A stretch of 12,185 nucleotides of DNA from contig DLLX01000038.1 in NCBI GenBank assembly GCA_002479145.1, positions 5,325-17,509 of the forward strand, given 5' to 3'. The DNA comes from Prevotella sp. UBA7551 (GTDB taxonomy: Bacteria; Bacteroidota; Bacteroidia; Bacteroidales; Bacteroidaceae). Shown here one piece after another: positions 1 through 6,712 of this stretch (its first letter is position 1; each line of letters starts with the position of its first letter). The notes under the pieces are model-generated. The model did not search any database. It was given only the letters and a program-made list of their open reading frames with translations, and was not told where the DNA came from. The translations under genes and the position numbers were made by a program.

Positions 1-2314
1 AGATGTCGAGCGGTTGCCCCACCATACCAAGCTGATAAAGGTCAGCGGTAGAAATATTCGCCTCAACTTTGCCATCTATCACGTTGCCTTTCATGCTTCC
101 GTTGAGCACAAAGTCTCCCCCAAGGACGCTTACTCGTGCAGTGTCCCGTTGCTCGGTGAGCAGCAGATGGTCTATCGTTCCCCGCACAGTGTGGACGCTT
201 TTCATGTTGGATGTCACGTCGATGTCGACATCGGCGTGCAGCTTGTAGTGATTGTCCATCACCCCAAGCCCTTTCATTTCGGCATTTTCCAGTCGTCCTT
301 TGAGCTGTGCCCGCAGGTTGTCACCTCGCAACAGTGCCGTAAGATTAAATGTCCCGTTGAGCAGTTCGTGCGGTGTGCGCCGCTGGCGGTCGGTCAAGCG
401 TAGATGGGAAAGAATGCCTTTGACGTAGTGGCTGGTTTTCATGTCCGACCTTACGTCCACGTTCGCATAGCCCGACAGGGCAAACGGATAGTCCTTGATG
501 CCCAAACGGAGCAAGTCAGCGTGGGCTATCTGCCCGCGGAAGTGTCCGTCAACCCGCTTGTCGTTGATTTTCCCGTTGAATCCGAAGATGCCACTCACCA
601 TCGGGTTGCGGCTGTGCGCCTTGGCAGTCAGGTAACCTCGGTGCAGCAAGATGTCCGTCTTTATGCCGTCGAGCAGGTACTCTTTATAGCCGAACTGCCT
701 GATGTCGGCCTTCACTATCATTCTGGTGTGCGGGCTGAATATGTCCGTTCCGTGCCCTTCGGCGGTCACACGTCCTGTCAGTGTGTTAAATCCCATCTTG
801 GGAAGAAAATGGGCCATGTTGAGGCGGGTGGCTTCCAGGCGGATATTGTAGCTCTCCTTGGCCGCGTCGTATGCTCCGTCGATGTGCGCCCATCCGTTGC
901 TCTCGGTAATCATCATGTCCGCTGTGTAGGCCGATGGGCTGGCCTCAATGATGCCGTTGAAGCCCATTCCATGCGGTATGCGCACCATGTTGACCACCTG
1001 TCGTGGCATGAAATGGTAGGCGAATCTCAGGTTTCCTGTTCTTCCTTTCACCTTCATGTATGTCTTGAGCCGCTTCACCGCCACAAGGTTCTCCACCCAT
1101 CCCGTTGCGGTAAGGTCGAAGTGTTGCGCCATACTCAGCCGGAGGTTTTGTATTGCGACACGCTTCATGTTGCCCGCGACCTGACCTGACACCGCAAGCC
1201 GTGACGTGGGCAGTGCCCGCAATACGTCGGTGGGTAGGTTAGCAAGGAAAGGACGCAGGTCGGGGAGTGACGTATGACCAGACAACCGCACGAACATTTG
1301 CCCAGGGTGGAGGTCATCAAAGGTGTTCATGTCCATACGAAACGTGCCCGTCAGGCGGGTCTCGGGCATCTCGAGGCGGAAGTCTTGCAGCGAGAGCCGA
1401 GTACTGTCAGTATGGAAAACGCCCTGCAGGGCATTGACGCGCAATCCGCTCTGCTCAGTGAAGTGGGCCGCGCGGATGCGCAGGTCAATGGTGTTATTGG
1501 CGTAGCAAAAAGAGTCTACACCAAGATGCAGTCTGTTGATGCTGATGTGTGCAGCATCAAATCCGCTGGTCGTGCGTGGAATGAAGTTTCTGTTGTAGGC
1601 TGCCGCACCATCGTGCCAGTCGAGTGTGGCCACTTTATAGGTGTTGTCTTTCAGCTTGAGCAGTGCATGGCGGGCTGTGGCTTCGCCAAAATAGGCATGC
1701 ACGCTGGTTGTATCGCCTGGCAGATGAAGCTGGAAGTTGGTCTTGGCCAGCTGCAATCGGTCGATGTCAATTTGCCATGGCACTTCTTTCTTGGCCATGT
1801 CCTTAGGCATGGTGTCGCCCAATGCCACATCGATGTAGCCGCCCTTGATTTCGGCAAGGTTCACTTTCGCCCGTTCGTTGCCGAGACTCACACCGTGGCT
1901 TACGACATGCAACCGCTCCAAGTTGGCCTTGATGCGCAGGTCGCCAACCAGTTGTGCCGTGTTCATGTGCAGTCCCTTGAATGTCAGCCAGTCCACCTCT
2001 ATGTTCCCTTTGAGTAGTGGCAGCATCTGGACGTGGGTCGTCAGTGTCTTCACATCGGCTATCGTATCCATCCTGTTAGGCAACGAGTCATTAAGCTGCA
2101 GTGCTTTCAAGCCTTGCAGCCTAAGGTCTAATGGGAAGCTGAGGCGCAGCTCCTCAATAGTGATCTTCATGCCCGTCTTCTCCGAAGCCACTTGGGCTGC
2201 TTGGTTGACTGCCCACTGTTGTATGGGTGGGCAGTAGAGCAGTAGCGTGAACAGCAGAAACAGTGCGATGGGTGTGAGTACAACTGCCACGAGCACTTTC
2301 AGGGTTTTCTTCAT
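1..2314 (-). CDS. TamB/AsmA-family translocation and assembly module protein, N-terminal part (cut by window edge)
   Basis: The minus strand is open from an ATG at 2314 to the left edge, giving 771 codons without a stop. The protein begins MKKTLKVLVAVVLTPIALFL, one uncleaved membrane segment at about residues 5-28, followed by a short motif (YCPPIQQWAVNQAAQVASE) and then a long run of short beta-rich segments with many L-x-G/N-G and D-x-R patterns, as in TamB and AsmA-like proteins. Such proteins are anchored in the inner membrane, span the periplasm as a hydrophobic beta-groove and are linked to outer-membrane protein assembly or lipid transport. Family members in Bacteroidales are usually about 1,450-1,500 residues with the DUF490/TamB domain at the C-terminus, so roughly half the gene lies outside the window. 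The exact subfamily cannot be fixed without that C-terminus. A promoter-like element lies about 45 bases upstream of the start. Confidence 0.85.
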   Translation of the reverse strand, partial: MKKTLKVLVAVVLTPIALFLLFTLLLYCPPIQQWAVNQAAQVASEKTGMKITIEELRLSFPLDLRLQGLKALQLNDSLPNRMDTIADVKTLTTHVQMLPLLKGNIEVDWLTFKGLHMNTAQLVGDLRIKANLERLHVVSHGVSLGNERAKVNLAEIKGGYIDVALGDTMPKDMAKKEVPWQIDIDRLQLAKTNFQLHLPGDTTSVHAYFGEATARHALLKLKDNTYKVATLDWHDGAAAYNRNFIPRTTSGFDAAHISINRLHLGVDSFCYANNTIDLRIRAAHFTEQSGLRVNALQGVFHTDSTRLSLQDFRLEMPETRLTGTFRMDMNTFDDLHPGQMFVRLSGHTSLPDLRPFLANLPTDVLRALPTSRLAVSGQVAGNMKRVAIQNLRLSMAQHFDLTATGWVENLVAVKRLKTYMKVKGRTGNLRFAYHFMPRQVVNMVRIPHGMGFNGIIEASPSAYTADMMITESNGWAHIDGAYDAAKESYNIRLEATRLNMAHFLPKMGFNTLTGRVTAEGHGTDIFSPHTRMIVKADIRQFGYKEYLLDGIKTDILLHRGYLTAKAHSRNPMVSGIFGFNGKINDKRVDGHFRGQIAHADLLRLGIKDYPFALSGYANVDVRSDMKTSHYVKGILSHLRLTDRQRRTPHELLNGTFNLTALLRGDNLRAQLKGRLENAEMKGLGVMDNHYKLHADVDIDVTSNMKSVHTVRGTIDHLLLTEQRDTARVSVLGGDFVLNGSMKGNVIDGKVEANISTADLYQLGMVGQPLDI

Positions 2315-2358
2315 GCGCAGAATCTCTGAACGGCGGTTAGCCGGATGGCTTAAGAGTG

Positions 2359-2366
2359 CAAAGTAA
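2359..2366 (-). promoter_or_regulatory. Promoter -7 element for the TamB-like gene
   Basis: Read on the minus strand this is TTACTTTG, seven of eight positions with the Bacteroidota -7 element TAnnTTTG once the second base is allowed to differ. It sits 45 bases before the start codon at 2314. The expected upstream TTTG is not clear; the region there is a run of T residues. I infer it drives the TamB-like gene. Confidence 0.45.
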
Positions 2367-2482
2367 CGAAAAAAAAACGACATGACCGATGGTTTCTTGT
2401 CTTTTTTGATCGTGATGGTGTTTTCTGCCGATATATTAAACATTCAAGATAGAAGTGCACAGTTTTGGTATAGATAATCCTC

Positions 2483-2547
2483 CCTCCCGAGGAGGTGCAG
2501 ACGTTCTTGAAGCGTAGCGGAAAGGTTGTCTGCACCTCCTCGGGAGG
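2483..2547. repeat. Perfect 20-bp GC-rich inverted repeat with 25-base loop
   Basis: The arms 2483-2502 and 2528-2547 are exact reverse complements (first arm CCTCCCGAGGAGGTGCAGAC). The loop is 2503-2527. The element lies in the non-coding gap between two outward-facing promoters. It lacks a T-run on either side, so it is not a standard intrinsic terminator. It could form a strong hairpin in RNA or a cruciform in DNA, or be one copy of a dispersed palindromic repeat. Short ORFs crossing it on both strands look non-coding. Confidence 0.85.
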
Positions 2548-2574
2548 AAAAACAACAACCAGCAAACAAATAAT

Positions 2575-2598
2575 AAAAAAGGGAGACCGCTGTCTCCC
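2575..2598 (-). terminator. Intrinsic terminator-like hairpin facing left
   Basis: On the minus strand a perfect 7-bp stem (GGGAGAC / GTCTCCC, plus-strand 2581-2587 and 2592-2598, loop of 4) is followed directly by six T residues (plus-strand A-run 2575-2580). This is a textbook Rho-independent terminator for leftward transcription. No annotated minus-strand gene ends here: to the right is the leader of the plus-strand sigma factor. It may end an antisense or small RNA, insulate the TamB-like gene from leftward read-through, or be left over from a lost gene. Confidence 0.7.
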
Positions 2599-2640
2599 AG
2601 CACTGACAAAAGATTTTTCTCACTTTTTCTTATTGGATTG

Positions 2641-2672
2641 TTTGGCGGGTTCAACAGATTTTTATAAATTTG
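2641..2672 (+). promoter_or_regulatory. Bacteroidota-type promoter for the ECF sigma factor gene
   Basis: TTTG at 2641-2644, a 20-base spacer, then TAAATTTG at 2665-2672: a full match to the TTTG / TAnnTTTG consensus used by the Bacteroidota primary sigma factor. Transcription would start near 2680, giving a leader of about 78 bases before the ATG at 2758. Confidence 0.75.
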
Positions 2673-2757
2673 CAATCGAATATTAAACAAAGTCAAGTTA
2701 AATAAAAGGAAGAAGCCTATCGAAGCAGCATTACTTCATAACAAATAAAATTGGATC

Positions 2758-3351
2758 ATGGAGAATCTGAACTTGATGACCGACGAAGAGTTGGCCATTA
2801 TGTATATCGAGGGAGACAACAAGGCTTTTGATCTTTTACTTAGCCGAAACCAAGAGAAGTTGTTCGCCTATATTTTGTTTGTCGTCCGTGACCGCGAGAT
2901 AGCGAACGACATGTTTCAAGACACCTTCTTTAAGGTCGTTTCACGCTTGCAAGAAGGGAAATACGTTGCCAACGGCAAGTTTAGTGCATGGTTGATGCGC
3001 ATCGCCCATAATGTAATCATGGACTGGTATCGCCAGCAACGCACTCAAAACATTGTTGACGCTCCCAAGAATAACGACCTTTCCAATGTCGGAGCTTCTC
3101 TGTTAGAAGGGACACGCGAGGGTGAGCTGATCAATAGTCAAGTCATAGAAGACGTAAGACGGATGATGACCCACCTACCTGCATCACAACGCGAAGTGGT
3201 GTTCATGCGCTTCTACCAGCAGATGTCGTTTAAGGAAATAGCCGAGGCTACTGGGGTCAGCATCAATACCGCGCTTGGACGGATGCGCTATGCCATCCTC
3301 AACCTCCGAAGAATGACACGAGAACATCAGCTTACGCTCCAGATGCTATAG
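2758..3351 (+). CDS. ECF-type RNA polymerase sigma-70 family factor
   Basis: A 197-residue protein with the two conserved domains of ECF sigma factors. Region 2 covers about residues 20-95, including DREIANDMFQDTFFKVV (45-61, core-binding) and the -10-recognition segment FSAWLMRIAHNVIMDWYRQQR (75-95). Region 4 covers about residues 135-187, with the helix-turn-helix around QMSFKEIAEATGVSINTALG (155-174). The length is normal for the group. It directs RNA polymerase to a small regulon. No anti-sigma factor (FecR-like or zinc-binding) and no SusC/SusD pair lies next to it, so it does not look like a typical nutrient-uptake ECF module; its target genes cannot be told from here. A consensus housekeeping promoter precedes it, suggesting steady expression. 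Confidence 0.92.
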   Translation: MENLNLMTDEELAIMYIEGDNKAFDLLLSRNQEKLFAYILFVVRDREIANDMFQDTFFKVVSRLQEGKYVANGKFSAWLMRIAHNVIMDWYRQQRTQNIVDAPKNNDLSNVGASLLEGTREGELINSQVIEDVRRMMTHLPASQREVVFMRFYQQMSFKEIAEATGVSINTALGRMRYAILNLRRMTREHQLTLQML

Positions 3352-3386
3352 TACATCTACACTATAATGCATGGAGTCTGCGCTGC

Positions 3387-3435
3387 AAAAAATCTTACTC
3401 CTTATGCCTCTATTAATGAGACAAAAGGAGCAAGA
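3387..3435 (-). terminator. Intrinsic terminator downstream of rpe
   Basis: On the minus strand an 11-bp stem with one G-T wobble (plus-strand 3393-3403 with 3425-3435, loop of 21 bases) is followed by six T residues (plus-strand A-run 3387-3392). It lies 29 bases beyond the rpe stop codon, in the gap between the convergent sigma factor and rpe genes, and may also stop rightward transcripts less efficiently. Confidence 0.65.
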
Positions 3436-3463
3436 CGCTGCAAGAAGAGCGAAAGCCTTCGTA

Positions 3464-4114
3464 TCAAAGTGCCCTTAGGTCATGGATGGTCTTAATAGGA
3501 TTGGGCGAGCTGAAGACATAACTCCCGCTGACAAGTACATCGGCACCAGCCTTGACAAGCAAGGGCGCAGTCTTTCCCTGGACGCCACCATCTATCTCGA
3601 TAAGCGCATGACTTCCCGACAGGGCAATCAGCTTGCGCAGACGCTCCACCTTCTTTAAGGTGTTCTCAATGAACTTTTGTCCCCCAAAGCCCGGGTTAAC
3701 GCTCATTAAAACTACCAAATCTACATCATTGATGATGTCCTCCAGCATACAAACGGGCGTGGAAGGGTTGAGAGCGACACCAGCTTTCATGCCAGCAGCG
3801 TGAATTTCCTGTACCGTTCGATGCAGATGCCTTACTGCCTCATAATGAACCGTCATCATCATCGTGCCGCTTTCTGCAGTCTGACGAATATAATTTTCGG
3901 GATGCTCTATCATGTAATGTACGTCGAGCGGTTTCTTCAAGACTTTGGCTACGGCATTGAGAACAGGAAAACCAAACGATATGTTGGGTACGAAAATACC
4001 ATCCATCACGTCGATGTGAAGCCAGTCGGCCTCACTTTCATTAATCATTTCAACATCGCGTTGGAGATTTAAGAAGTTGGCAGAAAGAAGAGATGGTGAG
4101 ATTAATACTGACAT
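3464..4114 (-). CDS. rpe: Ribulose-phosphate 3-epimerase
   Basis: A 216-residue (beta/alpha)8-barrel protein that interconverts D-ribulose 5-phosphate and D-xylulose 5-phosphate in the cytoplasmic pentose phosphate pathway. The family signatures are in place: SPSLLSANF (6-14), LHIDVMDGIFVPNISFG (32-48), DVHYMIEHP (64-72), MSVNPGFGGQKF (137-148) and EIDGGV (173-178). The metal-binding residues expected in this family correspond to His33, Asp35, His66 and Asp175, with Asp35 and Asp175 also the acid/base pair. Length is normal. The start is fixed by the alignment of the N-terminal SPSLL strand. It follows a 41-codon ORF by 5 bases, so the two are likely co-transcribed, and it ends in a terminator-like hairpin. 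Confidence 0.97.
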   Translation of the reverse strand: MSVLISPSLLSANFLNLQRDVEMINESEADWLHIDVMDGIFVPNISFGFPVLNAVAKVLKKPLDVHYMIEHPENYIRQTAESGTMMMTVHYEAVRHLHRTVQEIHAAGMKAGVALNPSTPVCMLEDIINDVDLVVLMSVNPGFGGQKFIENTLKKVERLRKLIALSGSHALIEIDGGVQGKTAPLLVKAGADVLVSGSYVFSSPNPIKTIHDLRAL

Positions 4115-4119
4115 TGTTT

Positions 4120-4245
4120 TTAATTAAGCGTATAAGGTATGATGCGGCCACCCACTTTGGCCACACGATAAGTGTAAGCCATTTGGCGAATCAGTCGGAG
4201 TGTAAACTCCGAAGGCTGGTTGTCTTCTCGTGTAAAGATGTTCAT
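4120..4245 (-). CDS. Small ORF (41 residues) just upstream of rpe, unknown function
   Basis: An ATG at 4245 opens a 41-codon frame ending in TAA at 4122-4120. The product starts MNIFTREDNQPSEFTLRLIR and ends in a basic, Tyr-rich stretch with VAKVGGRIIPYTLN. The composition looks like a real protein: amphipathic helix-like middle (EFTLRLIRQMAYTYRVA), no low-complexity runs. It stops 5 bases before the rpe start, as in a tight operon. No membrane segment, no metal motif and no known family is recognised by me. No clean promoter was found upstream on the minus strand. It could be a conserved small Bacteroidales protein or, less likely, a leader ORF affecting rpe expression. Confidence 0.6.
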   Translation of the reverse strand: MNIFTREDNQPSEFTLRLIRQMAYTYRVAKVGGRIIPYTLN

Positions 4246-4314
4246 AAGCTACTATTTGTATTTGAGTTCTTCTATTCATGTAAACGCAATAGAGAAATGT
4301 TTATTATGTGATTG

Positions 4315-4344
4315 TTGATTTTTCAAAGAAAATATATAACTTTG
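4315..4344 (+). promoter_or_regulatory. Promoter for the TrpF-like gene
   Basis: TTG at 4315-4317, a 19-base spacer, then TAACTTTG at 4337-4344, matching the Bacteroidota consensus. Transcription would start near 4351, which supports the ATG at 4370 as the start codon rather than the in-frame TTG at 4355. Confidence 0.7.
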
Positions 4345-4369
4345 TAGGCGAATCTTGCAAAGGACTAAA

Positions 4370-5011
4370 ATGATTATTGCAATCAACGGCTTGTCAGGAA
4401 TTGACAACATCAGGGAGGTATCTCGCTTGGGTGTGCAATGGATTGGACTCGATTTCGAGGGCAATAGCGTGCGCAGAATACACCAGCGGCCTGCTCTATC
4501 TGGCATAATGCCTGACACCCCGCAGCTCAAGCCTACTGAAATGCCCCAGGAAACCACACTGATGGGAATCTTCCATGACGAAATGCCACAAAACATCATC
4601 ACACATATCTACAACTTTCACTTGGACGTGGTACTACTTAATGGTGGGGAGAATACTGTACTGATAGACAATTTGCGCCGCACTGTCATCCCTGACATTC
4701 GCCGGGAAGTCATGTTCATCAAAACCATCCGTGTACAAAGACACGAGGATATTATTCGAGCACAACTTTTCGAAGGTCATGCTGACTACCTTTTATACGA
4801 CATGACCGATGCGCCTTGGGCTTGGTTGACAGAAAATGAAGTGAAAATCCCGTTCCTTATCTCTGGTGGATTGACTGAAAAAGACGCACGGAAGATGCGC
4901 AATTTCCACCATCCCCTACATGTTGGGTTCTGCTTGGGCAAAGAGATGGAGTCGGAAGTGGGACATATCGATGTAGAAAGAGTGCGCCTTTTGCTGAACA
5001 CCTTATCATAG
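4370..5011 (+). CDS. TrpF-like (phosphoribosylanthranilate isomerase family) protein lacking the catalytic cysteine
   Basis: A 213-residue protein whose layout follows phosphoribosylanthranilate isomerase, the tryptophan-pathway enzyme: an N-terminal strand plus GL-x(3)-NI (5-14), GVQWIGLDF (21-29, as GIDWMGFIF-type sequences), LMGIFHDE (64-71, the usual VGVF segment), LDVVLLNGGE (85-94, the VQLHG segment), and ISGGLTEKDAR (164-174, the AGGL phosphate-binding loop). Key catalytic features are altered. The cysteine of the usual K-V-C-G motif is Asn6 (IAINGL). The usual GGTG phosphate loop after the catalytic aspartate is absent (LLYDMTDAPWAWL, 141-153), although Asp144 may be the counterpart of that aspartate. 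The C-terminal DxSSGVE motif is replaced by HVGFCLGKEME. It therefore probably does not carry out the usual reaction, or does so poorly. No other trp gene is adjacent. The ATG at 4370 is chosen because the promoter puts the transcript start close to 4351. Confidence 0.8.
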   Translation: MIIAINGLSGIDNIREVSRLGVQWIGLDFEGNSVRRIHQRPALSGIMPDTPQLKPTEMPQETTLMGIFHDEMPQNIITHIYNFHLDVVLLNGGENTVLIDNLRRTVIPDIRREVMFIKTIRVQRHEDIIRAQLFEGHADYLLYDMTDAPWAWLTENEVKIPFLISGGLTEKDARKMRNFHHPLHVGFCLGKEMESEVGHIDVERVRLLLNTLS

Positions 5012-5023
5012 ATAGGTAAACGT

Positions 5024-5078
5024 CATTCCGTCACGCAAAAGCTTTACCCAAGTGAACTGTAGCTTGAATGACGGAATG
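5024..5078. terminator. Inverted repeat between convergent genes, possible bidirectional terminator
   Basis: Arms CATTCCGTCA (5024-5033) and TGACGGAATG (5069-5078) are perfect reverse complements. An inner AAGCT/AGCTT pair could extend the fold. It lies between the ends of the TrpF-like gene and prfC. There is no clear T-run on either side, so termination is inferred from position and shape only. Confidence 0.45.
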
Positions 5079-5109
5079 TGGAGGGCAGGCCAGTGCCTAA
5101 ACAAAAGGG

Positions 5110-6705
5110 TTAAAACTCACTTGTAAAGTGGAATTTGATATGTTCGAAGTCTTGTTGTGCCATCTGAAGTACATAACTTGAATCAGCCAAGAAAACGTCT
5201 CTTCCCTCAATATCTTTAGCCATGTATTGATATTTTCGCTTTTTAAATCGGTCAAGTTCTTCTTCGTTTTCGGCCTCAATCCAGCAGGCTTTATACAAAT
5301 GAACTGCCTCCCAACGGCATCGGGCGTTGTACTCATGCTCCAAGCGATACTGTATGACCTCAAACTGGAGTTGGCCTACCGTACCGACAATGCGACGGTT
5401 ATTGAACTGATTAACGAACAACTGCGCAACACCTTCATTCATGAGTTGCTCCAAGCCTTTCTGAAATTGTTTTGACTTCATCGGGTCATCGTTCTCAATA
5501 TATTTGAATAGCTCCGGAGAGAATGAAGGCAAGCCTCTGAAATGGAGCAATTCACCTTCTGTGAGAGTATCGCCTATCTTGAAGATGCCGTTATCTGGTA
5601 AACCCACAATGTCACCAGGCCAGGCTTCTTCTACTGTACTCTTACGCTGCGCCATAAATTGTTTGGGAGAAGAGAAACGCACAGTCTTGTCCAACCGGAT
5701 GTGACGGTAAGGTTGGTTGCGCACAAAGCGGCCAGAACAGACCTTGCAAAAAGCAATACAGGAGCGGTGGTTAGGGTCTATATTGGCGGTGATTTTGAAG
5801 ATAAAGCCTGTGAACTTAGGTTCTGTGGGCAGCACTATCCGCTCTTCAGCTTGCGTTGGCCGAGGAGAAGGGGCTATTTCCACAAAGCAATTAAGAAGTT
5901 CCTGTACGCCGAAATTGTTCAGAGCCGAACCGAAAAATACTGGGGCAACCTTGGCACTACGGTAGGCTTCTACGTCAAAAGTAGGATAAACGCCTTCCAC
6001 GAGCTCCAAGTCATTACGCAGTTGATGGGCAAACTCCTCTCCCACCTGTGCCTCAAGCTCATCTGACTGTATGTTTACGGCAACCTTTTCGGTAACACGT
6101 TGCTTGTTAGGCGTGAATAGATTGAGCTGCTTTTCGTAGATATTATACACTCCCTTGAATCGTTGTCCCTGACCAATAGGCCACGACAGGGGACGCACAT
6201 GAATGTGCAACTCTTGCTCCAATTCGTCCAAAAGGTCGAATGGGTCTCGCCCCTCCCGGTCCATTTTGTTGACAAAGATGATTACAGGGGTGTTTCTCAT
6301 GCGGCAAACCTCCATCAGTTTACGGGTTTGAGCCTCAACGCCCTTAGCCGAATCAACAACAATGATGGAAGAGTCTACTGCCGTTAAAGTGCGATAAGTG
6401 TCTTCTGCAAAATCTTGGTGGCCAGGCGTGTCGAGTATGTTTACCTTGTAGGTCTCGTCTTCCTTGGCGTCTGTCCCCTTGGGACTGTAGTCGAACTCCA
6501 TGACAGAAGTGGAGACAGAGATGCCGCGTTGCTTCTCGATGTCCATCCAGTCGGAAGTTGCAGTTTTTCGTATTTTGTGGCTCTTTACTGCACCTGCGAC
6601 TTGAATCTGACCGCCGAAAAGAAGAAACTTTTCCGTCAATGTAGTCTTACCCGCATCTGGGTGACTGATAATGGCAAAGGTGCGTCTACGTTCTATTTCG
6701 TTCAT
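5110..6705 (-). CDS. prfC: Peptide chain release factor 3
   Basis: A 531-residue class II release factor, a GTPase that removes RF1/RF2 from the ribosome after peptide release. The G motifs are present: G1 SHPDAGKTT (14-22), G2 region QRGISVSTS (59-67), G3 DTPGHQDF (92-99) and G4 NKMD (146-149). RF3-specific features follow: the VKSHKIRKTATSDWM stretch (40-54), FSPELF before the C-terminal part and GVAQLF, GTVGQLQFEVIQYRL. Length matches E. coli RF3 (529). The reading frame continues upstream to an ATG at 6780, but those 25 residues overlap rfbD and are unlike RF3, whose N-terminus aligns at the chosen ATG (MNEIERRRTFAIISHPDAG). It starts 7 bases after the rfbD stop, the last gene of a likely four-gene operon. 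Confidence 0.97.
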   Translation of the reverse strand: MNEIERRRTFAIISHPDAGKTTLTEKFLLFGGQIQVAGAVKSHKIRKTATSDWMDIEKQRGISVSTSVMEFDYSPKGTDAKEDETYKVNILDTPGHQDFAEDTYRTLTAVDSSIIVVDSAKGVEAQTRKLMEVCRMRNTPVIIFVNKMDREGRDPFDLLDELEQELHIHVRPLSWPIGQGQRFKGVYNIYEKQLNLFTPNKQRVTEKVAVNIQSDELEAQVGEEFAHQLRNDLELVEGVYPTFDVEAYRSAKVAPVFFGSALNNFGVQELLNCFVEIAPSPRPTQAEERIVLPTEPKFTGFIFKITANIDPNHRSCIAFCKVCSGRFVRNQPYRHIRLDKTVRFSSPKQFMAQRKSTVEEAWPGDIVGLPDNGIFKIGDTLTEGELLHFRGLPSFSPELFKYIENDDPMKSKQFQKGLEQLMNEGVAQLFVNQFNNRRIVGTVGQLQFEVIQYRLEHEYNARCRWEAVHLYKACWIEAENEEELDRFKKRKYQYMAKDIEGRDVFLADSSYVLQMAQQDFEHIKFHFTSEF

Positions 6706-6712
6706 GCTCTCG

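Noticed and set aside
14..2237. Long plus-strand open frames over the left part
   Set aside because: They lie opposite a continuous 771-codon minus-strand frame with a membrane anchor and TamB-like pattern; their translations are rich in His, Val and Cys and have no domain pattern, as expected of shadows of a GC-rich gene.
2350..2696. Short ORFs on both strands in the tamB-sigma gap
   Set aside because: They cross the inverted repeat and terminator hairpin, have odd composition and no family resemblance; regulatory or repeat sequence is more likely.
4196..4211. Small hairpin CGGAG/CTCCG upstream of rpe
   Set aside because: Only 5 bp, and it lies inside the 41-codon ORF; no T-run or conserved riboswitch-like structure seen.
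2377..4811. 15-base identical stretch ACGACATGACCGATG at 2377-2391 and 4797-4811
   Set aside because: One copy is within the TrpF-like coding region and the other in a gap; no extension of similarity on either side, so chance is the simplest explanation.
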